Shown: one piece after another, positions 19,328 to 29,153 of the stretch
Position numbering within the stretch: position 1 is the stretch's first letter
How the letters are laid out: every line of letters begins with the position of its first letter
Source: Terfezia claveryi
Lineage: Eukaryota; Ascomycota; Pezizomycetes; Pezizales; Pezizaceae
NCBI GenBank assembly: GCA_015179025.1
Contig: WHUX01000303.1
Location: forward strand, 1 to 51,241
Direction: 5' to 3'
DNA length: 51,241 nucleotides
Position numbers and translations under genes: made by a program
The notes under the pieces: generated by a model
The model's database searches: none
Seen by the model: the letters and a program-made list of their open reading frames with translations, nothing else
What the model was told of the DNA's origin: nothing

Positions 19328-20373
19328 GCCAGGGCATCCACAAACCGGGGGTGCCAACCGTAGTTAGCCAGAAAAGGCGAGGTTTTGGAGGATTCTGAGA
19401 ACTGGTTATTCGCGGGGAATTCACAGGTGGCCAGCAACAAAACCCAGTTATCCTGCTGGTAGTCAACAAAGACCCGCAGCTATTGCTCCATAATGGCATT
19501 CATCCTCTCCGATTGGCCATCCATCTAGGAGTGGTATGCAGTTGACAAATGCACTTTGATCCCCAAAAGCTCACAGAAGGCATGCCATTATTCTGAGGTG
19601 AACTGAGGGCCACGGTCAGATACGATGGATTCGGGGAGGCCGTGATACCGGAATACATTATTGAGGTAGAGATTGGCTAACTCTGGGGCGGAGCAGGTGT
19701 CCCAGCAAGGTATAACATGCCTCATTTTCGTCAACCGATCTACCACCATCAAGATGGCATTGAACTCCGAATCTTCTGGCAACCCTGTCACGAAGTCCAT
19801 AGTCAGGCGTAGCCATGGCCGATCAGGGATATCAGAGGTTTCAGGGTCCCCTATGGGGCGTGGCGGACAGGCTTAGCATGCTTACAAACGTGGCAGTTCT
19901 GTATGTACCGCTCCATGTCCTTCCGTTGGTCAATTCATGTATATTCCCTAGCCAAAAGCTCTAACGTTTTGGCCACTCCAGAGTGACCTACAACCAGGCT
20001 GTCATGGTATTTCTTGATCAATCGAAAGCGCAGCTCTCCTTCCGGCATATACAGCCATTCTAGATGGTAGAGGAGGCCTTCCTGGATGGTACACTCGGGT
20101 AGGGAGATCTTGGAGTGGCGGCGCTGGCCAGAATCCACTGCGGTGATAATTTCCTTGGCTAGAGGGTCATCCATATATGCCTATCTCACTAGTTGTCGGA
20201 TGTCAGCCTCAGCCTCAGCTTCCGCATCGGCCGCCTCAGCTCAGCTTCAGCCCGCATCAGCCTCAGTTCCGCATCAGCCTCTGCCTCAGCTTTAGCAAGG
20301 ATATTGGCCGCCAGGTCAAGGTTTTCGAGCTTCAATACCACCTGATTTTAGTATTTTAGCCTTTCATCCCCCC
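19328..20373 (-). pseudogene. Element C integrase, truncated
   Basis: A minus-strand Ty3/gypsy integrase. Near 20174-19935 are the connection and zinc-binding regions (EGLLYHLEWLYMPEGELRFRL, KKYHDSLVVGHSGVAKTLELL), followed by CHVCKHAK near 19885. The catalytic core, 19800-19588, has MDFVTGLP, MVVDRLTK and IVSDRGPQFTSE with the first two Asp residues intact. Then come HLSTAYHS-like and NDHQQ-type stretches and FLANYGWHPRF, where the A element interrupts. Several in-frame stops are present. An Ala/Glu/Asp-rich linker lies at 20195-20290. Confidence 0.82.
20369..20373. repeat. Target-site duplication CCCCC (left)
   Basis: Five C residues before the LTR match 21834-21838 after it. The site is a homopolymer, so the match is less telling than a mixed sequence. 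Confidence 0.6.
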
Positions 20374-21833
20374 TGTCACGGGGTGATATCCAGCCCTACC
20401 AAAGGTACTTGGGCCCTTATAGAATGACCCTAGAATCCATATAGACTCTAGGTACACTCTTAAGTAGTGTGGTGCAAACGTTTCTAATACTTATCCATAA
20501 GAGTTAAGTATATAAAACGGGTATAAACCTCGGAGTGGTTTATAATCATCCTAGATGGTTAACACCCTTATGGAACGTCCATAGACCCTTAAGGGAGCTA
20601 CGGTTTAAGTTTCATAAGTATCCGATTAATGGTTCAATAGTTATACCCAGATCAATATGCTGGCTATATGCATACATATACTAGCTATTAGCTGTTACCC
20701 TGAAGTCTTGGCGTTACCCTGAATTACTAATTATTACCCTGAACTTAAGGAAAATAATTCGGTAAAAATAACTAAAAAAATGAAGGACCGAGCGCGCACT
20801 TTAGACCAAAGTGCGTCCGGTGACACTATAAGGGAGTGCGCCCAGGACAGAGGCAAAGGTAGAGCCAAAACATAAAGTTCTCCGAATTTAATGTTTCAAG
20901 GTTCTATCTAGGCCTACTCTTCGTCCTGATTCCATTTCTGCAATCCTTTTTATGATCGGAGTTAAACTCATGCAGGTATAAGACTTTTAATATTGTCATA
21001 TAGGTCCACAAGGAGGTTTACTTATTATTGGTAATAACTCTGTGAATAATTTGGGTAATGAGATAAACTAAGATTCTATAATCTTCTATGCGTTGATACC
21101 TTTCCAATGGTAATCTACTTGTGACCCACGGTTCTTTATTCATAGAGTTATGTGCAGTTGAAAATTATTTTCAATGGATACTAGACACTATTAAGTGAAT
21201 ATTGCCGGAAATATAATTAGACACCTTCAGATATTGTCGGATGGTAAATCGATATTATCGAGGATTGGTAACGTATGTGAAATTGAATTTAGTTGTCTTG
21301 GATAAGAATTCTTTAATGGGATAAGCGAGCTATAAGCGAAGTACTTATAACATGCAGACATGGGAATATTCTCTACGTTCGGGTTAGTAACCTGTGACAA
21401 CGAGTGCAGATGGCAACTGCGTTAACAAAGGTGTGGATGGCATAACACTTAGGAAGAAATTCCAAGGTGACAGGTAGGCCCACGTTTTATAAAATATTTT
21501 TATCATAAGAATATCTACAAACACCGCGGAATATAAATAGTGCAAGTAGTTCCGGTTGAATTCATTCTACCACAAGCGAGTATTCGAAAGCAAGAGCACC
21601 TTGAGTACACGAAGCCTACAAAGTTCTAAGTCTTGAGTTAACTTTATGTTCAAGTGACATAGGATTTATTTTGTGTTGTGAAATAAGATCTGTCGTTAGG
21701 GACTATCGTTAGATTGAACTTTACTGCTATAGGATTTATATTCTGTGTTGCGGAATAGATATCGTTGCAGCAGCAAATTACGGCTGTCCTAATAGTTGCA
21801 AGAGCGCTATCAGTTAATAGGGCCTCCATGACA
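20374..21833 (+). mobile_element. Solo LTR of family A inside element C
   Basis: A 1460-bp A-type LTR (TGTCACGGGG...CTCCATGACA) with no internal sequence. It splits element C between RNase H (to the right) and integrase (to the left). CCCCC flanks both sides. Confidence 0.93.
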
Positions 21834-22440
21834 CCCCCCTTTAGGGAGATCTCCTAATCTTCGAGTTAATGTATTGGGCTTGCCCCCAGCCTTTCCTGGC
21901 CGGTATCTGATCTTGAAGTTGAACCGAGATAAGAACTCCAACCACCTAGCTTGCCTTCGGTTAAGCAGCTTGGTAGTTGTAAAATACTCAAGGTTTTTGT
22001 GGTCAGATAATACCTCGATGATCCTCTTGGATGACTCCAGATGTGGCCTCCGTTCTTCGAACGCTCGCACGATAGCTATTAGCTCTTTGTCATAGATTTT
22101 GTAGTTGTACTTAGCCGGGGAGTGTTTTTTCGAGAAGTAGGCCACGGGGTGGAGGATCCCGTTGACATACTAAGCCAAGATCCCCGTGGAGACATAGTTA
22201 GAGGCGTCAGTTTCCATGATACATTCACAATCGGGGTCAAAGTGGACTAGGATTGGTGCTGAGCAGAAAGCTCCCTTGTGGTTCTGGAAGGCGGATTGGG
22301 CTTCTGGACTCCAGTGGAATCGCCAGTCTTTTTTGGTCAGGGCTGTGAGGGGGGCCACAATCTTGGAATACTCTAGAATGAACTGTCGGTAAAAGTTGGC
22401 GAATCCCAGGAAGGCCTGAACATCCCTGAGATTTGCTGGT
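21834..22440 (-). pseudogene. Element C RNase H region
   Basis: The connection and RNase H part of a gypsy Pol. 22358-22170 has WRFHWSPEAQSAFQ, then CECIMETDASNYVSTGILA with the first catalytic Asp. After an in-frame stop the next stretch, from 22145, reads [25 protein letters not shown], then [11 protein letters not shown] and [17 protein letters not shown]. The stop falls where relatives have Gln (CAA/CAG to TAA/TAG), in keeping with C-to-T change. The domain ends at the inserted LTR. Confidence 0.85.
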
Positions 22441-22445
22441 ACTTC

Positions 22446-23300
22446 CTACTCCTGAACGGTGGTGACCTTGGCGGGGTCCATTCTAATACCTTCCTTGGTG
22501 ATGATCAACTCTAGATACTTAACCTCCTGCATATGGAACTTGCACTTTTCCGGCTTCAGATACAACCCAGCTCCCTGCAGCTTCTCTAGCACTTGTCGGA
22601 TGTGGATCTTGTGTTCTATTAGGGTATCCAAGTAGATGAAGATATCGTCCAGGTAGACGGTGTAGAATACATCCAGAAAGAACCGCAGAGTGTCATTGAT
22701 AAAGTGCTGAAAAGAGGCAGGGGCATTAGTTAGGCCGAAAGGCATCACGTTATACTCAAAATGGCCATATCGTATCCGGAAGGCAGTTTTCTACTCCTCC
22801 CCCTCAGCAATTCGTACCAAGTTGTATGCCCCTCTCAGATCCAATTTGGTGAACCATTTTGCCTTGGAAAGTCTGGCTAATGTCTCCTGAATCAGGGGCA
22901 AGAGGTATCTGTTCTTGACCGTTATCTCATTCAGGCCATGATAATTAACACACAACAGAAAAGAGCCATCCGACTTCTTCACGAACAGCATAGGGGCACC
23001 CACTGGGGAGGAGCTGTGGTGAATGAAGCTCTTGTTGAGGTTTTCTTCCAGATACTTTTTCAGAGCTTCCAGTTCCACTCGGGACATCCCATAGAGAGGT
23101 CCATAAGGGGGGGTCTTTCCTTCCATCAGTGGAATTGTGTAGTTGTATGGTCAATAGGGGGCAAGCTTTTCTGCTGCTTTTTCCGAGAACAGGTCAATGA
23201 ATTTATGGTATTCCCCCGGAACCATGGATTTCCACTCCTCCTTGGATCTTGTCTTGTTAATCTCTAGGTTTACTTTATGTATGGAGAGAGCATGTACCTT
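22446..23300 (-). pseudogene. Element C reverse transcriptase
   Basis: A recognisable Ty3/gypsy reverse transcriptase in two main open pieces. 23126-22791 has LYGMSRVELEALKKYLEEN, VGAPMLFVKKSDGS, LLPLIQETLARL and KWFTKLDLRGAYNLVRI with the first Asp. The second piece, 22748-22446, has [20 protein letters not shown] and [10 protein letters not shown], the catalytic YLDD box. The stop between them (around 22795) replaces the Trp of the conserved EEWKTAF, and another stop at the end of the second piece also replaces a Trp. Both are TGG to TAG. The N-terminal extension reaches ~23300. Confidence 0.88.
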
Positions 23301-23459
23301 CAGCTTGTGCCTCCTGGTGAGGTAAGCGACAGCCCCTGCTCCAATAAAGCTAACTTTCAGGGGTTTTGGGGTCGACAGGGGGATAGAGGAGACAGGGGAA
23401 ATAGGGGGAACAGGGGGAATAGGGGTAACTGGGGAGTAGGCAGCATTGATGTGCGTGGG
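23301..23459 (-). other. Element C protease-RT linker, C-rich in the sense strand
   Basis: A Pro/Ser-rich linker is encoded on the minus strand. On the plus strand, 23360-23434 carries eight runs of at least four G, a strong G-quadruplex motif. Confidence 0.6.
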
Positions 23460-23972
23460 CTAGTGTACCACTTGGGCTGGGTGGATTATCGGGGGTAGTA
23501 ATGTGCATAGCCCCGTGACAGTGATTTTTGGACCTCCACAGTTTTTTCTGCAATAATGGCTGTTGAATTGCAAGGTATACGAGCTGAAGCTGACTGACAC
23601 ATCGTGCATTCTGAGCCAGGGGATCCCAAGCACAATTGGATATTTAAGTTTGGTCACAAATATTGGGAGGTCCTCTGAATGGTCTCCAATGGCACTGGGC
23701 AGACACGCGAGGTCGGTAATAGCCCCAGAAGAGATAGGGTGGCCATCAATGACGTCGAGAAGGCGGGGGGTCATTAACTTCGAGGTTGGTATGGAATTTT
23801 TACTGACGAAGGCCTGATCAATGAATGCAATTCCTGAAGTACCACAATTGATGAGAGCTGATGTTACCACTGTTTTACCATTGAATTTAACAGTTATTAG
23901 TACTACAAAATGCTTGCCAAACAAGCGAGATTCATCAACAGACATAGGTGCAGGCAAGGAAAACGTAGACAA
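23460..23972 (-). pseudogene. Element C protease region, catalytic Asp lost
   Basis: A 170-residue frame in the protease position. The flap-side pattern is clear: FVVLITVKFNGKTVVTSALI, then the active-site strand, then YPIVLGIPWLRMHD, the C-terminal ILG-type motif. The active site reads NCGTSG where retropepsin-like proteases have D(S/T)G. The catalytic Asp is thus Asn, as a G-to-A change would give, so Gag-Pol processing by this copy should fail. Confidence 0.8.
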
Positions 23973-24013
23973 AGATAAGTGGCCCTGGGCAGGTCCCTTG
24001 CTAGTGTCAGTAA

Positions 24014-25056
24014 CTAGGCAAGGGACAGGGCTTTTCCCGACTCATCAACCTCCTCGATCCTGGATTCGGAGATGGTGTGTGTGGCCATTGAGCGGTTTTT
24101 GTGGAGGGGACATGCCGCGATAAAATGGTCACCTTTTCTGCATGCTATGCACAGCCCGTTCATTCGGCGGCAATCTCTCTCCCCCTGGGTTAACCGTGGC
24201 CTACCTGCGGATAGGTCCATAGGCACGGCACCACCTGCCACGAGAGAGGGGTGCATGGGTTTGTTAGCCGAGGCCGGAACTTGGGCAGGTTTAGGGGTTG
24301 GTTGCTGTTGTTGGTATTGCTGTGGTTGCTGAGGTGAGTGGGTGGTAGGGTGGAAAGTAAGGTGGTGTCTCAACCTAGCCATCCGTTGTTCCACCCTGGA
24401 TGCCTGGTCAATTAATTCATCGAGACTCTTGGTCTCTGAGAGGGTGACCATGGCTTGTTGAAGGTCGTCATTCAGTCTCTCCTGGAACTGCTCGAGCTTT
24501 GACTGGTCGTTCCACAATACTTCTGCTGCCAGCCTGGAGAACTCTGCCACATATGTGGACAGATCCGAATTGCGTTATTTTAGGTCTCGGAGGGTTCGGC
24601 TAGCCATGCCTATAGCATTGGGGTCCCCAAAAGCCCTGTCTAGAATAGCGAAGAGTGCCGGAATGCCGTCCAGCTTAATCCCAGTGTCAAGGACATTTGG
24701 CTGGATTTGATCTACTGCCTTACCCTCCAGCAGGGTAAAGACATAAGCCAATCGGTGTTGCTCGGATGGGAATCTGGCTGAGTCCCCATTGAGTTTGAGG
24801 TTTACCGAGTTCTTCCAGGCTCGGAGGCGAGCCCTATCCCCATTGAATTTGGGGGGGGTTGGAATACTTTCGGTTTTGGCGGTTGGTGCGGAGGGTGGGG
24901 TGCTAAGCTATTGCCGAGTTTGGCCCCGATGGCATCCATGGCTTCGAAGATGTCGATGATCTCTCGACGATAGGCATTCAATTCGTTCGGACCTGAGGGT
25001 ATAGGGGAGTTCCTCCAGGTTTGAAACCGGAAAGCGGGTGGAGGGGTTCCGGACAT
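24014..25056 (-). pseudogene. Element C Gag
   Basis: Gag of element C. It starts MSGTPPPAFRFQTWRNSP at 25056, with a Pro-rich segment (HPPHQPPKPKVFQPPP). A frame break near 24810 is followed by the capsid-like part (AVDQIQPNVLDTG, AFGDPNAIGMASRTL) and an in-frame stop at ~24575. The last 178 residues hold a helical domain (VAEFSRLAAEVLWNDQ), a Gln/Pro-rich spacer and a CCHC knuckle, CIACRKGDHFIAAC, spaced CX2CX4HX4C. Gag packages the element RNA. Confidence 0.85.
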
Positions 25057-25155
25057 GACAGCATACCAGTTGGTCGAGAAGATCCAACGTAGTGTAACGA
25101 CGGTTCTGGGAACAAGGCGACCAGGAGGTACGCCGGGGCAAGGGCAAGGCTAAAG

Positions 25156-25626
25156 TGACACTTAGGTAGGAACGCTACTTGTGCGACTAGGGGAAAAGGC
25201 TAGGACAGAGGCAAGGGTGAGGGCGAGAAAGGCAGTGGGCAAGGGACACGAGACACGTGGAGGCAGTTGCCGCGTGTGTCGGAGGCAGGCAGATGTGCTA
25301 CAGAGCTGTTCACGAGACAAGAGGGTGCACAAGGGAGGTGCATAATGGCTGGGAGAGGCAAGGTCCTGTATTGGGTATATAAGACGTTAGATAGGGATCC
25401 GATGACAGTACGAGGGACAGGGGCTATATATATATATAATTCCGAGCCAGGGCAACGGAAGGAATAAGCTTCCCAAGATCCCTTATCTCGGAAGCCAAGC
25501 AAGGTTACAATAACCTATCACCTGCATCGCAGGTGATGCCGAGGGCAACAATAATAATAACCTATCAACGACACCCAAACAAGCCTGTTCGAGTGTCAAA
25601 TCAAGACTAAGAATACGGTTGTGACA
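25156..25626 (-). mobile_element. Element C 5' LTR (proposed limits)
   Basis: On the minus strand it starts TGTCACAACCG and ends AAGTGTCA, just before the Gag leader, with a TATA run at 25424-25438. It is about 470 bp. No partner LTR is in the window, because the 3' part of C is missing, so the limits rest on the terminal inverted bases and on the switch to copia D sequence at 25627. Confidence 0.65.
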
Positions 25627-26086
25627 CTACTGTTGTACTAGCTTCAGCCCATAGCCGTTTGTCAATATTAATTAACATAGCTCATATCATGGTCTGAATA
25701 GTTCGATTATAACGTTCTGGTATGCTATTTGATTCATAGCTATAAGGGGGAATCAGTTCATATTGAATTCCTTTTTGATTCCAGAAGGTCTTAGTTTTAT
25801 AATTGATATATTCTCCTCCATTGTCTGTCTTGAAACATAGGTTTGTAGTAAAGAATTGACGTTCAATCATATTGGTATAGTTCTTAATAGCTAAGGATGC
25901 TTCATCTTTAGTTTTTAAGAAGTAAACCCAAACCATTCGTGTTAAACCATCAATAAAGGTGATATAGCAGCATGTATTGCCATAAGAAGGAACTGGAGCA
26001 ATACCACTTAAGTCACTGTTAATAATTTTGAAGGGTCGTGATGAATAAAGACCATGAGTTGTTGGTACTTTGTGAGTTGATTTTGC
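25627..26086 (-). pseudogene. Copia D integrase (interrupted by element C)
   Basis: A Ty1/copia integrase core on the minus strand. It has WVYFLKTKDEAS, then FKTDNGGEYINYK (the second catalytic Asp in DNGGE), GIQYELIPPYSYESNSIPERYNRTIQTM (the Glu region), then AMLINIDKRLWAEAS up to 25627, where C is inserted. A stop near 25675 replaces an Arg (CGA to TGA). Upstream, near 26050, are THGLYSSRPFK and YTPLSDIS-like residues in broken frame. The rest of Pol (RT and RNase H) is not in the window. Confidence 0.85.
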
Positions 26087-26455
26087 CTAAATACAGGTTG
26101 TACAACTGAATTGGGTAGGAATAGCAGGTATAATATATCCATCATGATAAACTGTAGGATCAATTTTTGATGGGTTTCCTAAAGCATTATGCCACTGTTC
26201 AAAGGTATTTTCATGAGATATAAACACTTTTTCTTGTGTATCTGGTGCTTCAATAATATAAAGAAGGCTATTATAGAACTCTGTAACAAGAACTAGACTT
26301 CTATTCTTTGTATACAAGTATCTACAATTTCCTTTTGCTTCCCATATAAAGCCGTTAGAATGAACTGAATTCCATGAAAACAAGTTATGACAAAGAGTAG
26401 GGACATATAACACATTCCTTAATACAATTGGATTAACTGAGCCATTAGGAAGCAA
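26087..26455 (-). pseudogene. Copia D GAG-pre-integrase region
   Basis: A 122-residue frame with the copia protease-integrase junction: VNPIVLRNVLYVPTLCHNLF, SWNSVHSNGFIWEAKGN and the zinc-binding GAG-pre-integrase part, FEQWHNALGNPSKID and FSCTTCI. The HX3-type His and the final CXXC are visible (WHNALGNP, CTTC). It continues in the same element from 26489 and leads into the integrase core. Confidence 0.82.
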
Positions 26456-26488
26456 ACAATTTAAACAAACTGTGCCAATCCCTTCTGC

Positions 26489-27106
26489 CTATAGAATGCT
26501 ATGGCCTCCTACATTTATAGTTTCATTATGCATGGAGATTGTATTGAATTGTCCGATATCATATGACATATGAGAACTTGCACAGGAATCAAATTTCCAG
26601 GCTGGGAGAGAGGAAGAACTAACACTTGTATATACTTGTTCCACAGTTACATGTGCAGCTTCTTGTGTTGGCTGTTGTTTCTTAGCCTCTTGATCCCTTT
26701 TTGAACGTCTACATTCAGTCCAATTATGGCCTTGGAATGGAGTTTTATTATGTTTCTTGCAATAAGTACACCACTTTGATTTGATATTTTCAGTGTACCC
26801 TTTTGTATTAGATATACTAGCATTCCTTTTGCATTTTTTGGACACTGGAGCTTTAGTATTAATTAGAGCAGAGTCTGCTGAGGTTGCCAATTGATGATTG
26901 GTAGCTAGACTATGAAGTTTAGACTTCAATTCTGCATATATGAGATTGTCTTTAGTTGACAGATTATTAACTAGATTGGGGTAATGCTTAATAAGAGCCC
27001 CTAGCAAAAAATCTCTTTTTGCTTCATCAAATCCTAAGAATGTGCATAGTGCTTGTCTGTAGCTATTCGCAGGACGGACGTACTTTGTTGGTATAGTCGT
27101 TCCCAT
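26489..27106 (-). pseudogene. Copia D Gag C-terminal and protease region
   Basis: A 205-residue frame. The N-terminal half is Gag-like, with AELKSKLHSLATNHQLATS. A zinc knuckle follows, CTYCKKHNKTPFQGHNWTEC, whose spacing CX2CX10HX4C is longer than the usual CX2CX4HX4C. Then comes the copia protease site, WKFDSCASSHMSYD, where relatives have DSGASSHM: the Gly is Cys. In these elements protease cleaves the single Gag-Pol chain. The start methionine is internal. Confidence 0.8.
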
Positions 27107-27626
27107 TCGTTTTCATAAATATCGATAAATTATGAATGGGTTTGGTAGGATTGAAGTTGGTAGATATCAAGTAAAGTTATTGTACTGTTGAATGTAACTA
27201 AAGGCATTATCAACATGGTAGGTGTTCTTCAGATAGGTCCAAATAGTATGAGGGGTTTCAAATTTGAGACCTTTTTAAGGATAGGTTTGCTCAAAACTTG
27301 CATCAAAATTATGAGAGTAGATTGAGACAAAGTGGTATATGTATCTTTTTCTTTCGCAGGCGTATTTTCTAAGGGTATAATGCCATCAATAATAATAGAG
27401 GTAGTTCCTATTCCATAAAAGACTATTTTCATCATATCTGCCCAGTCTTCATAGTTGGTTTGACTAACTAATGGATTAATGTTATCGATTTTGACAGAGG
27501 CTTGACGAAAGCCTTTAGGGATTTTAAAGACTTGGACTTGTTGTAGAGGTTCTCGAAGATTTAAGGGACCTGGTGACAATGATTGAGCCATTGTAGATGC
27601 GTTCAATGGTTGTGGTTGAGGTAGAG
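27107..27626 (-). pseudogene. Copia D Gag N-terminal region
   Basis: Begins MNASTMAQSLSPGPLNL at 27606, close behind the proposed primer-binding site, which fits the start of gag. Residues ~45-85 (PLVSQTNYEDWADMMKIVF) resemble the copia Gag entry segment that usually reads LxGxNYxxWxxxM. An in-frame break near 27230 leads into KTPHTIWTYLKNTY-like and IWERLQ-type helical sequence in another frame. Homology beyond this pattern is not claimed. Confidence 0.7.
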
Positions 27627-27644
27627 CAGACCGGGCTCATAACC
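27627..27644 (-). promoter_or_regulatory. Copia D primer-binding site
   Basis: On the minus strand GGTTATGAGCCCGGTC directly follows the LTR terminus CTCAACA. The GGTTATGAGCCC phrase resembles primer-binding sites of the initiator-tRNA type in other copia elements; the tRNA itself is not in the window. Confidence 0.55.
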
Positions 27645-28002
27645 TGTTGAGATACAGGTATATGAGATATATACTATATCCAACAGGTAGCAGTAATTCA
27701 ACCAAGTATCCAATAAAGGAAAACTTGGGAACGGATCTAATAGGCTGGTAGAGGACGTTCTGGTGAATGTAGAGGACGTTGTGGATCCTGAAGAGGACGC
27801 TATAGAGCGTGCACTAGAAATGTAGAATATATAGGAGAATATATAGTAGAATGTGTGAGTGAATGAAATTGATATGTGAGCTGATGTGAACTGATAATCT
27901 CTGAAGGCAAGGAATTCCCCTCCTATATATACACATTCCAGTAAGCTATAACACAAGCCAGAGCGTGCTAAATGCGTTCAACATATTACAACATACTCAA
28001 CA
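27645..28002 (-). mobile_element. Copia D 5' LTR (minimal limits)
   Basis: A 358-bp stretch with perfect 7-bp inverted ends, TGTTGAG and CTCAACA, directly outside the primer-binding site. A TATATATA box sits at about 27930-27937. The U3 would be only ~65 bp long, so the true LTR may instead extend to about 28262. The 117-residue minus frame across it is not taken as a gene. Confidence 0.6.
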
Positions 28003-28262
28003 TCTTTGAGTTTGTAACATAAAGTTTAACAGAAGTATAACTCAGAATATGGTTTAACATGTGTTGTAAGCATGTGAATAGAGCTAAAACAGAGTTATTA
28101 GAGCGTGAATAACGTAACTAACAATAGAGTTATGCATGTGAAAAGCATATAGAAATACTTAATCTATGTAAGTATTAAGCATATGATTTAACATGTGGTG
28201 GAATGTAATTAAGAATGAATAATGCATGTGTATATGATTTGTGGTGTAAGAGAGAGCGTTTG
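28003..28262. other. AT-rich stretch with five CATGTG motifs
   Basis: No coding potential. CATGTG occurs five times, in the phrases AACATGTG and GCATGTG. It lies between the minimal LTR of D and the copia D2 remnant, and may be the U3 of D or part of another repeat. Confidence 0.45.
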
Positions 28263-29153
28263 AACGCATTTTTTAATAGTTGCCATGCGTCTGCATCAAG
28301 GGAGGCTATAGCTTCTTTATAGCTATTAGGTTCTGCACAAGTCTAGCCCAACTGGAGCCAGTATAACAATTTGGTTGTTTCCGAGTTCATTGAGAGTATA
28401 ACTTATAGTCTAGCTTATAAGTTTCTGGAGGTTCGGTAAACTCTTTTGAGTGACTTGATTTTGGTACAGCAGGTATAAAGGCTCTTGTGCATTGAGGACG
28501 AGTTGAGGGACTAGTAATAAGAGGATTGATAGCTCTCTCTTACTCAGAATCCTCATTAGAGTATTGTTCATACTCTTAGAGATTTGATAGAGGAGGAGGG
28601 AGAGGTATAGATGGAGTTGGAGTAGTATTAAGAGTGGTAGTAGTAGGTGTTGGAGTAGAAGGTCGAAGCAGTACAGGTGTGTTGATAGAGTTTCAGCTAT
28701 AATCGGAAGTAGAGGAGGAAAGTATACATCAACAGAGGTATAAGATAATGATGGTTCAAACTTAACTTAATGATAGGTATTTATCTTTCATTGAGATAGA
28801 AAATAGATATGAAATATATGACCTGATTCCATATAACCAACAAGATGTCCTTCAAGTGCTCTAGCTTCGAGTTTTGAGCCAGCAGGATGATTTTCTTCAG
28901 GAATATGAATATAGCACTTAGAGTAGAAAGGACGAAGGTAGAAGAGAGTTGGTCTGATCTTAAAGAGTGCCTCGAATAGGGTTTTTCTATTTAGAGTAGA
29001 GTAAGGCAGTCTGTTTATGATATAGGCAGCCCAGTTAAAGGCTTCAGCCTAGAGGTAAGGGCGTGCATCGTAGAGGGGAGGTCGAACTATACTAGTTAAA
29101 GTTTGTTTATAGCATTCTGCAATGCCATTAGATTGATGGGAATAGGTGGCAGT
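28263..29153 (-). pseudogene. Copia D2 remnant: integrase C-terminus and start of reverse transcriptase
   Basis: On the minus strand, 29153-28800 encodes TYSHQSNGIAECYKQTLTSI, then NRLPYSTLNRKTLFEALF and a Trp-to-stop change in YL(W)AEAFNWAAY. These are copia integrase features. It continues through a Ser/Thr-rich linker (about 28780-28430) to EPNSYKEAIASLDADAWQLL at ~28330-28270, the typical start of copia reverse transcriptase. It is interrupted on the right by the minus-strand A element and on the left by D. It is the oldest visible layer and carries several stops. Confidence 0.8.

Noticed and set aside
27603..27956. 117-residue Ser/Thr/Tyr-rich minus-strand frame
   Set aside because: It covers the copia D LTR and primer-binding site, so it is LTR sequence and not a gene.
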